Shown: piece after piece, positions 52,788 through 62,331 of the stretch | How positions within the stretch are numbered: the first letter of the stretch is position 1 | How the letters are laid out: each line of letters begins with the position of its first letter | Source: Mesorhizobium helmanticense | GTDB taxonomy: Bacteria; Pseudomonadota; Alphaproteobacteria; Rhizobiales; Rhizobiaceae | DNA length: 64,000 bases | Direction of reading: 5' to 3' | NCBI RefSeq assembly: GCF_003034915.1 | Contig: NZ_PZJX01000027.1 | Location: 1 to 64,000, forward strand | Made by a program: the position numbers and the translations under genes | The notes under the pieces: generated by a model | The model's database searches: none | What the model was told of the DNA's origin: nothing | Seen by the model: the letters and a program-made list of their open reading frames with translations, nothing else

Positions 52788-52906
52788 CAGCGAACCCGGC
52801 GATCGCCGATAAGGCCGAGAAGCAGCAGGGTCGAAGCAAGCGCGCGCACGGTCTCGCCGGCAAAGCCGGTCCGACGGGAAGCAACGAAGGGAACGCGCGT
52901 GTTCAT
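52787..52906 (-). CDS. Leucine-rich leader peptide of leuA
   Basis: The 39-codon frame begins MNTRVPF and ends 'ASTLLLLGLIGDRRVR'; Leu23, Leu27-30 and Leu32 form a run of leucine codons near the stop. The stop touches a stable hairpin, and leuA starts 150 bp downstream. This is the arrangement of ribosome-mediated attenuation for a leucine gene. An alternative ATG lies four codons upstream at 52918. No clear ribosome site is visible. Confidence 0.6.
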   Translation of the reverse strand: MNTRVPFVASRRTGFAGETVRALASTLLLLGLIGDRRVR

Positions 52907-53089
52907 GGCGGTTCTCATACAGGAGTGAGCAAAGTGAGGCAAGTGGGCTGCCTGACGGCGCGGCGCGCTCGCTCTTCCCCACACGGTGCAAATGCGCCAA
53001 ACTTTGTTCGGTGCGTATCGTTGTCCCAAAACCGCTCGCACTTTGGGCGGCATGCACTTAACAATACAGCGACGCCGGGGAGGCCGTCC

Positions 53090-54256
53090 ATGAATTTCGT
53101 GTTCTTCTCGCCGCATTTTCCCGCCAATGGCGCCGATTTCTGCGACCGGCTGAAGAAGGCCGGCGCGACCGTGCTCGGCATCGGCGACGCGCGCTATGAA
53201 GCGCTGAACGGAAAACTGAAGACGGCGTTGTCGGAATATTACCGCGTCGCCGACATGGAGGATTACGAGCCGGTGTTCCGGGCGATCGGCCATTTCATCC
53301 ACAAATGGGGCCGCATCGACCGCTTCGAGTCGCTTAACGAGCATTGGCTGGAGTTGGAAGCCAACATCCGTACCGACTTCAACATCTTTGGCACCAAACT
53401 CGATTTCGTGAAGAATTTGAAGCGCAAGAGCCGCATGCGCGCCTTCTTCCGCAAAAGCGGCGTCGAGACCATACCGCAGCGCAAATGCTCCGACCGGGCC
53501 GGCGCCATGACCTTCATCCGCCGTGTCGGCTATCCCGTGGTGGTCAAGCCGGATTCCGGCTCCGGCGCCTCGAACACCTTCAAGATTTCCAATACGAGGG
53601 AACTCGACCAATTTTTCAAGGACAAGCCGGAAGATGTCAGCTTCGTCATGGAGCAGTTCATCGAGGGGCTGGTGGTGACCTTCGACGGGCTGGTCAACCG
53701 CGACGGCGAGGTGGTGCTTGCCGCCAGCCACCGCTACGACCAGAGCGTCATGGAGGTGGTCAACCGCGACCGCCATATGAGCTATACCTGCTTTCCCGAG
53801 ATCAGTCCGGCGGTGGAAGAGGCGGGCCGGAAGATCCTGCGGGCATTCGACGTGCGCGAGCGCTTCTTCCATATCGAGCTGTTCGAGACCAAGGACGACC
53901 GCGTCATTGCGCTCGAGGTCAACATGCGGCCGCCCGGCGCCTGGATGACCGATGCCATCAACTACACGTTCGACATGGACGTCTATGCGGCGTGGGCCGA
54001 GATGGTGGTCAGGGATGCCGCCGGCGGGCCCTACAAGGGCAAGTACTTCACCGCCTATGCCAGCCGCAAGCGGCACCTCCACTATTTGCATAGCCATGCC
54101 GACGTGCTAGCCGCCCATGGCGACAAGATCGTCCACCATCAGGCCATAGAAGAGGTTTTCAGCCGCGCCATGGGACACTACGCCTACCAGATGCGCTCCA
54201 AAGACGCTCAGGCGCTGCGCCAGGCGGTTGGCTACATCCACGCGGAAAGGGCGTAA
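53090..54256 (+). CDS. ATP-grasp ligase
   Basis: The 388-aa protein has an ATP-grasp core: 'RVGYPVVVKPDSGSGASNTF' (nucleotide-binding Lys), 'VSFVMEQFIEGLVVTFDGL' and 'IALEVNMRPPGAWM' (metal Glu and Asn). Ligases of this type join an acid to an amine or thiol through an acyl phosphate. Acceptors are unknown. GGGGAGG precedes the ATG at 53090; the earlier frame is unsupported. It is 5 bp from the esterase gene downstream, with which it forms an operon. Confidence 0.85.
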   Translation: MNFVFFSPHFPANGADFCDRLKKAGATVLGIGDARYEALNGKLKTALSEYYRVADMEDYEPVFRAIGHFIHKWGRIDRFESLNEHWLELEANIRTDFNIFGTKLDFVKNLKRKSRMRAFFRKSGVETIPQRKCSDRAGAMTFIRRVGYPVVVKPDSGSGASNTFKISNTRELDQFFKDKPEDVSFVMEQFIEGLVVTFDGLVNRDGEVVLAASHRYDQSVMEVVNRDRHMSYTCFPEISPAVEEAGRKILRAFDVRERFFHIELFETKDDRVIALEVNMRPPGAWMTDAINYTFDMDVYAAWAEMVVRDAAGGPYKGKYFTAYASRKRHLHYLHSHADVLAAHGDKIVHHQAIEEVFSRAMGHYAYQMRSKDAQALRQAVGYIHAERA

Positions 54257-54261
54257 GGCCG

Positions 54262-55038
54262 ATGGACATCTCTTATCACAAGGGTTTTGCCCGCAACCTT
54301 GGCCGCGACATGGAATACAAGCGCTACGGCCATGCCGGCCGGCCGGTGGTGGTGTTCCCGACCTCGCAAGGACGGTTCTACCAGTTCGAGGATTCCGGTG
54401 GGGTCGCAGCGCTTTCGGAGTTCATCGACACCGGCCGCATCCAGTTGTTCACCCTCGACAGCATCGATTCGGAATCCTTCTTCGCCAAGCATGCCGACCC
54501 GGCCGAGCGCATCGCCCGCCACGAGGCCTATTTCCGCTATGTGCGCGAAGAGGCGCTTCCGGAACTTCTCTCCACGGCGACCGAGGCCAATGGCGGGCGC
54601 AGCCTGAAGCCGTTGTTTTCAGGCTGTTCGATGGGCGGCTACCATGCCTCGAACTTCGTCTTCCGCTTTCCGGAACTGGGCAGCGGTGTGATTGCGCTGT
54701 CGGGCGTCTATTCGACCCGCGACTTCTTCGGGGAGGCGCTCGACGGCAACATCTTCTTCAACTCGCCGCTCGACTACCTGCCCGGCATCGTCGACCAGAA
54801 ACTGCTCGGCCGGCTGAAGGCGCTGAGGCTGATCTTCTGTTGCGGGCAGGGGGCATGGGAAGAACGGATGCTGGTCGAGACGCGGGCGCTGGAACAGGTG
54901 CTGCGCGAAAAGTCCATTCCCGCCTGGGTCGATTATTGGGGAGGCGATGTCAGCCATGACTGGCCATGGTGGCACAAGCAGCTGGTCTATTTCTTCGCCC
55001 GCTGGCTGGATGACGACCTGATGCACAGGCTGGATTAA
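54262..55038 (+). CDS. Esterase-like alpha/beta-hydrolase
   Basis: The 258-aa protein has the esterase-D/PHB-like core 'FSGCSMGGYHASNF', with Ser in GCSMGG, and 'VDYWGGDVSHDWPWW' near the C terminus with the catalytic His. The opening 'ARNLGRDMEYKRYGHAGRPV' is typical of a small group that sits next to ATP-grasp genes. It may release or trim the product of that ligase. AAGG lies before the ATG. Confidence 0.85.
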   Translation: MDISYHKGFARNLGRDMEYKRYGHAGRPVVVFPTSQGRFYQFEDSGGVAALSEFIDTGRIQLFTLDSIDSESFFAKHADPAERIARHEAYFRYVREEALPELLSTATEANGGRSLKPLFSGCSMGGYHASNFVFRFPELGSGVIALSGVYSTRDFFGEALDGNIFFNSPLDYLPGIVDQKLLGRLKALRLIFCCGQGAWEERMLVETRALEQVLREKSIPAWVDYWGGDVSHDWPWWHKQLVYFFARWLDDDLMHRLD

Positions 55039-55082
55039 GGTGTGTTGATATTCAGGTGATGCCGACCTGGAGGATATGAGAC

Positions 55083-55397
55083 ATGACCACGCCCGATCCC
55101 ATCCGCCGTTTTGTCGAAGCCACCAATGCCGGCGATACCGAAGCCTTTCTGGATAATTTCACTGCTGATGCCTTGCTGAGCGACTGGGGCCGCTCCTTCA
55201 GGGGCCGCGACGAGATTGCGACGTGGAACCAGTCCGACAATATCGGCGTGCAGTCCCATCTCAGCATTGTCCGCATCGCGCCGGTGAACGGCACCTATCA
55301 GGTCCGTATTGCCGTGAAGGGGAACGGCTTCAACGGCGAGGGCGACATGACCTTCACGCTGGACGGCGATCTCATCTCCAGCCTGGTGATTACCTGA
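55083..55397 (+). CDS. SnoaL/NTF2-like small protein
   Basis: The 104-aa protein has the NTF2 cone layout: N-terminal helix 'RRFVEATNAGDTEAFLDNF', 'DWGRSFRGRDEIATW' and three strands to the end. Such proteins are isomerases, dehydratases or binding proteins; nothing identifies the ligand. GAGGA precedes the ATG. It may be part of the ATP-grasp/esterase transcription unit, 44 bp downstream. Confidence 0.8.
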   Translation: MTTPDPIRRFVEATNAGDTEAFLDNFTADALLSDWGRSFRGRDEIATWNQSDNIGVQSHLSIVRIAPVNGTYQVRIAVKGNGFNGEGDMTFTLDGDLISSLVIT

Positions 55398-55469
55398 ACC
55401 GAGCAACTGCTTCCGTCGGCGGCGAAGAAATAGTCTCTCTCCTTTTCGCGCCGTCCCGCGAAACGGCGG

Positions 55470-56369
55470 TCAGTCATGGCGTGCAAGGAATGCTTCGGTC
55501 ACAGTCATGCAATCATTCCTTTCCTCGACATGCGGCATGTGGCTCGATTGCGGAAAGACATGGCCTTCGACCGTGGGAATACGGTCGAGGAAGGGCTGGA
55601 CGCAGGCTGGCGTGGCTTCATCATAAAAGCCGCGAAAGGCTAGTGTCGGCGCTTCGATTGTTGGCAACCGGTCGATGATCGTCCAGTCGCGCATGGTGCC
55701 GACGACGTGGAATTCATTGGGACCGTTCATGGTGTGATAGACAGTGGGGTCGGCGTCGATGGCGGCAAAGGTGCGCGCCACCTCCGCCGGCCATGGCACG
55801 ACGCGGCAGACGTGCCGGTCGTAGAATGCCCGGGTCGCCGCGAGGTAATCCGGATGGTCCGTCGTCCCGTCCGCTTCGTGCTGGTCGAGAGCCTGCCGCA
55901 CCGCCGCCGGCAGATCTGCGCGCAACTGCCCCGCGCCTTCGACCCACAGCTTCATTGACGCAAGCGAGTTGGCGAGCACCAGCGCCTTGAGGCCGGGCGG
56001 CCGGCGCACCGCGTGCTCGGTGGCAAGCATGCCGCCCCAGGATTGCCCGAGCAGGGCGTAGCGCTGTTGGATGCCGAGATGGGCGAGCAGCGCATCCAGT
56101 TCGCCGAGAAAGAATTCGACCGTCCAGAAGTCGCCGCCCTTGTCCGGCAGATGGGTGGATCGTCCGTTGCCGATCTGATCGTAGTGGACCACCGCGCGGC
56201 CGAAGCCGGCAATGTCCTTGAAGCTGTCGACATAATCATGGGTGCAGCCCGGTCCGCCATGGGCAACAACCAGCGGCAGCTTGCCCGAGCCCAGGTCTCC
56301 CGTCACGCGGTACCAGGTCTTGTAAGGCCCGTAGGCGCTGAAACCTTCCGCTACTGCAAGATCGTTCAT
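55470..56369 (-). CDS. Proline iminopeptidase-like alpha/beta-hydrolase
   Basis: The 299-aa enzyme has '[13 protein letters not shown]' (oxyanion HGGPG), nucleophile Ser in '[13 protein letters not shown]', acid Asp in '[10 protein letters not shown]' and His in '[12 protein letters not shown]'. HGGPG with GQSWGG is the signature of the S33 peptidase family, which releases N-terminal proline or cleaves amides. GGAGGGACATA precedes the ATG. A role with the peptide importer downstream is possible. Confidence 0.88.
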   Translation of the reverse strand: MNDLAVAEGFSAYGPYKTWYRVTGDLGSGKLPLVVAHGGPGCTHDYVDSFKDIAGFGRAVVHYDQIGNGRSTHLPDKGGDFWTVEFFLGELDALLAHLGIQQRYALLGQSWGGMLATEHAVRRPPGLKALVLANSLASMKLWVEGAGQLRADLPAAVRQALDQHEADGTTDHPDYLAATRAFYDRHVCRVVPWPAEVARTFAAIDADPTVYHTMNGPNEFHVVGTMRDWTIIDRLPTIEAPTLAFRGFYDEATPACVQPFLDRIPTVEGHVFPQSSHMPHVEERNDCMTVTEAFLARHD

Positions 56370-56475
56370 TATGTCCCTCCGCTGGCTCGGCGGCGACCGC
56401 CGATCAGCGGTCTCCGACGTTGTTCGCGGCAAAGGGTATAGAGGCGGACCGGCCGGCGACCAGCTAGCAATAACG

Positions 56476-57345
56476 TTAGTTTTGACGGTGCTGCCGGGAC
56501 AGGTTTTGGCCCTGACTGATCGGTCCGAGCAACCGGTAGTGGGCTGCCAAGGCGATGGCGTGGAAGCGGTTGCGGGCGCCGAGCTTGCGGCTTGCGGCGT
56601 TGAGATGCAGCGTCGCGGTCGGCACGCTGCGGCAGATTTCATGGGCGATCTGCTTGGCCGTCAACCCGCAAGCCGCCATGCTCAGGCACTGGCGTTCCCT
56701 CGAAGTCAGGTGGAAATACTGGCTTGTCCTGGTGCGCTGATCGAAGCCGGCATAGACGGAATCGTGGAACAGGTGTCCGAGGTCGCCAATGCCGGGCAGC
56801 ATCATCTGTGCCTCGACTTCGAAATCCGGCTCCGGATCGAGGCGGATGGCGGTGAAGGTGGCGAGATCGCCGCCGTCGAAGCGGATCGGCACCGTCACGC
56901 CGCATGTCATCTTGGTGTCCAGGAGGTAGCTTATTACCGGATCATGCTTGCGCTGCAGGATGCGCCGCATGACCGGGCTCTGAGCCCCCCTGTGCGACCA
57001 CAGGAACGGCCGTGACACCGCGAGCGCCGCCTCCTGTACCGGATCGAGCTGATAGTAGCCACCCTTGCACCAGAGATCCTGCATGTCGGACGGCACATTG
57101 GCGAGCGCCATCAGCGACGGTGTGATCAACTCGCCGTCATGGCTGACCGGGACAGGCGTATAGTCGTAGATCAGCGAGGTGAAACCGGCGGGCGCAAGCA
57201 CGCGCATCGCTGCCGACATCGCGGCATCGACACGCATTCCCGTATGAAATTCACTCTCGAAATCGCCGGACAGGCCCTGCATGAGCAAAAGCTTACTCAC
57301 CGGCAGGTGTTTGTCAAACGGGCATATTTTAGGAATGCTCAACAA
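56476..57345 (-). CDS. LuxR-type regulator with autoinducer-binding-like domain
   Basis: The 289-aa protein has an N-terminal domain like autoinducer-binding ('[18 protein letters not shown]', '[14 protein letters not shown]', with Trp/Tyr/Asp at the expected places) and a C-terminal GerE HTH ('[20 protein letters not shown]' then '[18 protein letters not shown]'). No luxI-type synthase is in the window, so it is an orphan receptor. It is divergent from the peptide ABC operon, 188 bp apart, and may control it. Confidence 0.88.
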   Translation of the reverse strand: MLSIPKICPFDKHLPVSKLLLMQGLSGDFESEFHTGMRVDAAMSAAMRVLAPAGFTSLIYDYTPVPVSHDGELITPSLMALANVPSDMQDLWCKGGYYQLDPVQEAALAVSRPFLWSHRGAQSPVMRRILQRKHDPVISYLLDTKMTCGVTVPIRFDGGDLATFTAIRLDPEPDFEVEAQMMLPGIGDLGHLFHDSVYAGFDQRTRTSQYFHLTSRERQCLSMAACGLTAKQIAHEICRSVPTATLHLNAASRKLGARNRFHAIALAAHYRLLGPISQGQNLSRQHRQN

Positions 57346-57533
57346 ATAAGCAGTAGGCGATCGCGGCTTGTTGCCTGCTGTGGCTTTGGAGGTCCAAAAC
57401 TATCTTAATTCACAGCTATCCCGGCTGGTTTCCCGCGCCATAGGCTGTGTGCGATGGATTACGGTCCGCCGGCGCTTGCCAGCTGGCGTCCGTCGCGGTT
57501 TGCAATCACCCACTTCCCTAGAGGAGCAAGACA

Positions 57534-59207
57534 ATGCGATCCCGGAAGGTTTTCAGTGCAATGATGGCCGGTGTCGGCCTGGCCGGCCTCACGCTGATGG
57601 CGCCCCTGACCGGCGCTGCCGCGCAAGAGGGCAAGGCTGGCGGAACGCTCAAGCTTCTTGCCAACGCCGCTGCCGGTACGATCGATCCGCATATCAACTA
57701 CACGCTGCAATATTTCCAGATCAACTACATCCTCTATGACGGGCTGGTGACCTTCCGCAAGACTGGCGACAAGACAGGCTTCGACGTGGTCGCCGATCTG
57801 GCCGAGAGCCTTCCCAAGCCGGAGGACGGCGGCAAGAAATACGTCTTCACGCTGCGCAAGGGCATCAAATTCTCGGACGGGTCGGACCTGACCACTGCCG
57901 ATGTGGTGGCGTCGTTCCAGCGCATGTTCAAGATCAGCGGTCCGACGACCGGCACGCTCTACAACGGCATCGTCGGCGCCGACAAATGTCTCAAGACGCC
58001 GGCGACCTGCACGCTCGAAGGGGGCGTCGTCGCCGATGAGGCGGCGAGCACCGTGACCTTCAATCTGGTGGCGCCCGATCCCGATTTCCTGCAGAAGATC
58101 TCCATTCCGCATGCGGCGATCCTGCCCGCCGAGGCGCCGCCGAAGGACGCCGGCACCGTGCCCGTCCCAGGCACCGGACCATATATGATCGCCAGCTACG
58201 ATCCCAACAGCCTGCTCAAGATGGTGCGCAATCCGCATTTCAAGGAATGGAGCAAGGAGGCACAGCCGGCCGGCTATCCCGACGGGATAGACTATGGCTT
58301 CGGGCTCAGCGACGAGGCGGCGGTCACCGCGGTGGAGAACGGTCAGGCCGACTGGATGTTCGACCCTCCGCCGGCGGACCGGCTGGCGGAACTGGGTACC
58401 AAATATGCCAAGCAGGTGTCCGTGCATCCGCTGACGGCGATGTGGTATGCGCCGATGAACACCAATCTGGCACCGTTCAACGACATCCGTGTCCGGCAGG
58501 CGGTCAACTACGCCATTGACCGGGCGGCCGTCGTCAAGCTGTTCGGCGGCAGCAATCTGGCGCAGCCGTCCTGCCAGATCCTGCCTCCGGATTTCCCCTC
58601 CTACGCGCCCTATTGCCCGTTCACCGCCAATCCCGGCGAGAAATGGTCGGCGCCTGACCTGGAGAAAGCCAAGGCGCTGGTCACCGCCTCCGGCACCGCG
58701 GGCCAGGAGGTGACAATCATCACCGAGGACACCGAAGTGTCGAAGTCGATCGGTATCTATCTCCAGGACGTGCTGAACGGGCTGGGCTACAAGACCTCGG
58801 TGAAGCCGATCTCGCAAAATATCCAGTTCACCTACATCCAGAACACCAACAACAAGGTGCAGATTTCAATCTCGCAATGGTTCCAGGACTATCCGAAGCC
58901 CTCAAACTTCCTGCAGGTCCTGTTCAGCTGCGCTTCGTTCACCCCCGGTTCGGATGCTTCGGTCAACATTTCAGGCTTCTGCGACAAGGCGATCGATCAG
59001 AAGATGGTGGAAGCCCAGACCGCCACGATCGCGGATCCGGCCAAGGGCGCGGAATTGTGGACGGCCGTCGACAAGGCCGTCACCGACGCGGCACCGGTAG
59101 CCGTGCTTTTCACACCGAAGCGCATCGACCTGATCTCGCCGCGGCTAAAGAATTTCGTCTTCAGCCCGCAGTTCTACTGGATCATGAGCCAGTCATGGGT
59201 TGAGTGA
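57534..59207 (+). CDS. Peptide/opine-type ABC transporter substrate-binding protein
   Basis: The 557-aa protein has a signal peptide ('VGLAGLTLMAPLTGAAAQ') and the SBP_bac_5 fold: 'NYILYDGLVTFRKTG', 'LRKGIKFSDGSDLTTADVVA' and the later 'YAPMNTNLAPFNDIRVRQAV'. It delivers oligopeptides or similar cargo to the permeases encoded downstream. GGAG precedes the ATG. A stable hairpin separates it from the permease genes. Confidence 0.92.
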   Translation: MRSRKVFSAMMAGVGLAGLTLMAPLTGAAAQEGKAGGTLKLLANAAAGTIDPHINYTLQYFQINYILYDGLVTFRKTGDKTGFDVVADLAESLPKPEDGGKKYVFTLRKGIKFSDGSDLTTADVVASFQRMFKISGPTTGTLYNGIVGADKCLKTPATCTLEGGVVADEAASTVTFNLVAPDPDFLQKISIPHAAILPAEAPPKDAGTVPVPGTGPYMIASYDPNSLLKMVRNPHFKEWSKEAQPAGYPDGIDYGFGLSDEAAVTAVENGQADWMFDPPPADRLAELGTKYAKQVSVHPLTAMWYAPMNTNLAPFNDIRVRQAVNYAIDRAAVVKLFGGSNLAQPSCQILPPDFPSYAPYCPFTANPGEKWSAPDLEKAKALVTASGTAGQEVTIITEDTEVSKSIGIYLQDVLNGLGYKTSVKPISQNIQFTYIQNTNNKVQISISQWFQDYPKPSNFLQVLFSCASFTPGSDASVNISGFCDKAIDQKMVEAQTATIADPAKGAELWTAVDKAVTDAAPVAVLFTPKRIDLISPRLKNFVFSPQFYWIMSQSWVE

Positions 59208-59216
59208 TCATCCGGT

Positions 59217-59250
59217 CCGCGGCGGAACGGTGCGCAATCTTCCGCCGCGG
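59217..59250 (+). terminator. Intercistronic hairpin after the binding-protein gene
   Basis: CCGCGGCGGAA (59217-59227) and TTCCGCCGCGG (59240-59250) form a perfect 11-bp stem followed by TTGCTTTT. It may partially terminate or protect the SBP transcript so that binding protein exceeds permease. Confidence 0.8.
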
Positions 59251-59322
59251 TTGCTTTTCCCGCTGATCGGTGCACTTTGAGTTCGAGCTTTTGAAGTCCA
59301 AGCCTCTGAAATTCATACGATC

Positions 59323-60351
59323 ATGGACAATCTGAGTGCCGGGCAAGCGCTGGTTCGGAGCCACCGGGGCGCCGAGGGGCCATGGCGCACGGCGTGGCGC
59401 AAGCTCAGGGCGGATCGGGCCGCCATCATGGCGTTCGGCGTGCTGGTCCTGATCACCGCAGCTTCGCTGGCAGCCCCCCTCTATGCCCGCCATGTGGCCG
59501 GGACCGATCCCTTCGCCACCAATCTCAACGGCGAGGTCGTCATCCATGGCGAGACCAGGCAAGTGCTGGAACCCTCGACCGAAGGTCTCGGCCTTGGCTT
59601 TACGCCGCTCGGACCGACCTGGGATTTCGGCCCCTATATGCTGGGCGCCGACAATCAGGGCCGCGATGTCGCTGCGCGACTGCTTTACGGCGGCCGCAAT
59701 TCGCTGCTGATCGCCGGCGCCGCGGCGCTGATATGCCTTGGCCTGGCGACATTGCTCGGCATCGTTTCCGGCTTTTTCGGCGGCCTGGTCGACACCTTGC
59801 TGTCGCGTATTCTCGACGTGCTGTGGGCGTTTCCGATCTTCCTGCTGGCGATTTCGCTGTCGATCGTGCTGATCACGCAAAGCATCACCATCGGGCCGAT
59901 CGAAATCCGCTCCGGCAGTCTCTGGCTGCCGATCTTCATCATCGGTATCGTGTATGTGCCCTATGTCGCCAGACCCATCCGTGGCCATGTCCTGTCGCTG
60001 ATGCAGGCCGAGTTCGTCACCGCGGCGATCGGCATCGGCGCCTCGCCCTGGCGCATCCTGCTCTACGACATCCTGCCCAATGTCATTACCCGGGTCATCG
60101 TGTTCGTGCCGCTCATCCTGGCGCTGAACATGATGACGGAATCCTCGCTGTCCTTCCTGTCCATCGGCGTGCAGCCGCCCGATGCCAGCTGGGGGACGAT
60201 CATCCAGGACGGGCAGGGCTTGCTCTATTCGCGCCCGATCGTCGCCCTGGCGCCGGGGCTGGCAATCGTCATCTCAGTGCTGGCGCTGAACATACTGGGC
60301 GATGGAGTTCGGGACGCGCTCGATCCGAAATCCTCGATCAGGGTCGTCTGA
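59323..60351 (+). CDS. Peptide ABC transporter permease (DppC-like)
   Basis: The 342-aa polytopic protein has an extended N-terminal soluble loop between the first two membrane spans ('GADNQGRDVAARLLYGGRNS' is the classic DppC/OppC motif) and the EAA loop 'EFVTAAIGIGASPWRILLYD'. It is one half of the import channel. The order C before B is reversed from many operons. Ribosome site is weak. Its stop overlaps the next ATG (TGATG). Confidence 0.92.
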   Translation: MDNLSAGQALVRSHRGAEGPWRTAWRKLRADRAAIMAFGVLVLITAASLAAPLYARHVAGTDPFATNLNGEVVIHGETRQVLEPSTEGLGLGFTPLGPTWDFGPYMLGADNQGRDVAARLLYGGRNSLLIAGAAALICLGLATLLGIVSGFFGGLVDTLLSRILDVLWAFPIFLLAISLSIVLITQSITIGPIEIRSGSLWLPIFIIGIVYVPYVARPIRGHVLSLMQAEFVTAAIGIGASPWRILLYDILPNVITRVIVFVPLILALNMMTESSLSFLSIGVQPPDASWGTIIQDGQGLLYSRPIVALAPGLAIVISVLALNILGDGVRDALDPKSSIRVV

Positions 60352-61325
60352 TGCTGGCGGCGCTCGTTTCCCGGCTCGGGCAGATGGTGCTGGTGATGTT
60401 CGGCATCAGCGTCGTTGCCTTCCTGATCTTTTTCGCCACCCCGGGCGCCGACCCGTCGGCGCGCATTGCCGGGCGCAACGCCTCGCAGGAGACGCTGGCC
60501 CAGGTGCGGCACGATTTCGGCCTCGACCGGCCGCTGCCCGTCCAGTACGCGCTGATGATGGAGCGGCTTTTCATCAGCCGCGACCTCACCTCCTTCGTCA
60601 ATCGCGGCCAGAGGGTCGTGCCGACCGTGCTCGAAGCGATCCCGATCACCTTGTCGCTGGTGCTTGGCGCCGCTGTCTTGTGGGTTCTCGGCGGGCTGAT
60701 CGTCGGCGTGGTCGCCGGGGCGACGCGCGGTACGTGGCTCGACCGGACGTTGATGATCCTCAGCCTGATCGGCGTGTCGATACCAGTCTTCTGGCTCGGC
60801 GAAGTCGCCAATCTGGTCACGCAGAGCCGATGGCATGACACCTGGCTGTTCTCGTGGGTGCCGCCGCTCGGCTATATCGCCTTTACCGAAGACCCCTGGG
60901 GCTGGTTCAAGGCGCTGGTCATTCCCTGGTTCACGCTGGCCACGCTTTATATCGGACTCTACGGCCGGGTGCTGCGGGCCAGCATCATCGAGACCATGCA
61001 GGAGGATTTCATCCGCACAGCGCGAGCCAAGGGCATTGGCGAGCGGCGGGTGCTGCTGCACCATGGGCTCAGAACCTCGCTCGTCGCCTTCGTCACTATG
61101 TTCGGGCTCGATTTCGGTGCCCTGGTCGGGGGAGGCGCCTTGCTGACGGAGGTGGTCTTCGGCCTGCAGGGGGTCGGCAAGCTCACCTATGGAGCCTTGC
61201 AGACGCTCGACCTGCCGATGATCCTGGCGACCGTCATCTATGCCTCGTTCTTCGTGGTCATGGCCAATTTCATCGTCGACGTCGCCTTTGTCTTCATCGA
61301 TCCGAGGGTCAGAGATGCCCACTGA
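60351..61325 (+). CDS. Peptide ABC transporter permease (DppB-like)
   Basis: The 324-aa protein shows the DppB/OppB start 'FGISVVAFLIFFATPGADPS', followed by 'RHDFGLDRPLPVQYALMM', and the EAA loop 'DFIRTARAKGIGERRVLLHH'. It completes the channel with the preceding permease. The ATG at 60351 shares its A with the upstream stop; the end overlaps the ATPase gene by 11 bp. Confidence 0.92.
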   Translation: MLAALVSRLGQMVLVMFGISVVAFLIFFATPGADPSARIAGRNASQETLAQVRHDFGLDRPLPVQYALMMERLFISRDLTSFVNRGQRVVPTVLEAIPITLSLVLGAAVLWVLGGLIVGVVAGATRGTWLDRTLMILSLIGVSIPVFWLGEVANLVTQSRWHDTWLFSWVPPLGYIAFTEDPWGWFKALVIPWFTLATLYIGLYGRVLRASIIETMQEDFIRTARAKGIGERRVLLHHGLRTSLVAFVTMFGLDFGALVGGGALLTEVVFGLQGVGKLTYGALQTLDLPMILATVIYASFFVVMANFIVDVAFVFIDPRVRDAH

Positions 61326-62331
61326 TGCGCCGCTGCTGGTCGTCGAGAACCTGTGTGTCTCATTCCGCACGGAGGGGGGCGTGGTGCCCGCCGTCAGCGG
61401 CGTCTCTTTTTCGGTCGAGCAGCGCGAAATCGTTGGCGTCGTCGGTGAAAGCGGTTCGGGCAAGAGCCAGACCCTGCTAGCCATTCTGGGGCTGATCAAC
61501 AGCCCCAATGCCGTCGTCACCGGGTCGGTTCGCTTTCTTGGCAAGGAGCTGCTGGGACTGAAGCGCCGTGCGCTCGACGCCATCCGCGGCCGGCAGATCG
61601 CAATGATCTTCCAGGATCCGATGACGGCGCTGACGCCTGTCCATACGATCGGCGACCAGATCGTCGAGCAAATCCGGGCGCATGAGAGCGTGTCGCGCTC
61701 TGCCGCGCGCAAGCGGTCGGTGGAACTGCTCGACGCGGTTGGCCTGCCCAGCCCTGAAAGTGCAGTCGACCGCTACCCGCACCAGCTCTCCGGCGGCATG
61801 CGCCAGCGTGCGGTGATCGCCATGGCGCTGTCGTGCAATCCGGCACTGCTGATTGCCGATGAGCCGACGACGGCGCTCGACGTGACGGTGCAGGCGCAAA
61901 TCCTGGAGCTGATCGGACGATTGCGCGATGCATTCGGATCCGCAGTGATCCTGGTCACCCATGACCTCGGCGTGGTCGCCGAAGTCGCCGATCGCGTGCT
62001 GGTGATGTATGCCGGGCGCGTGGTCGAGGAAGGCGGCAAGGGGCAGCTCCTCCGCGAGCCGCTTCACCCCTATGCATGGGGCCTGTTCGGCTCGATCCCG
62101 CCGATGCACGGTCCGCGTCCCGCGCGACTGACGGCCATTCCCGGCAGCCCGCCGAAACTGAGCCAAATGCCGCACGGTTGCGCCTTCGGGCCGCGTTGCA
62201 CGTTCCGGCATGAAGCCTGCGCCGCGCAGCCTTCGCTTGGCGGAACTGGAGGGCACCGGTCGGCCTGTTTCCTCCCACAGGATAGCCGCCAGGATCTGCG
62301 TCGAACCTTGGCCGGTAGGGTAGAGGCATGA
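61315..62331 (+). CDS. Peptide ABC transporter ATP-binding protein (DppD-like)
   Basis: The 338-aa ATPase has Walker A 'GESGSGKSQ', signature '[16 protein letters not shown]', Walker B '[12 protein letters not shown]' and the C-terminal '[15 protein letters not shown]' oligopeptide motif with its cysteine cluster. It drives transport with the next ATPase. Start at 61315 fits the fold; the longer frame overlaps the permease. It overlaps the next gene by ATGA. Confidence 0.93.
   Translation: MPTDAPLLVVENLCVSFRTEGGVVPAVSGVSFSVEQREIVGVVGESGSGKSQTLLAILGLINSPNAVVTGSVRFLGKELLGLKRRALDAIRGRQIAMIFQDPMTALTPVHTIGDQIVEQIRAHESVSRSAARKRSVELLDAVGLPSPESAVDRYPHQLSGGMRQRAVIAMALSCNPALLIADEPTTALDVTVQAQILELIGRLRDAFGSAVILVTHDLGVVAEVADRVLVMYAGRVVEEGGKGQLLREPLHPYAWGLFGSIPPMHGPRPARLTAIPGSPPKLSQMPHGCAFGPRCTFRHEACAAQPSLGGTGGHRSACFLPQDSRQDLRRTLAGRVEA

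Noticed and set aside
52787..54097. 436-codon minus-strand frame opposite the ATP-grasp gene
   Set aside because: Shadow of the ligase; only its last 39 codons, the leucine-rich leader, are supported.
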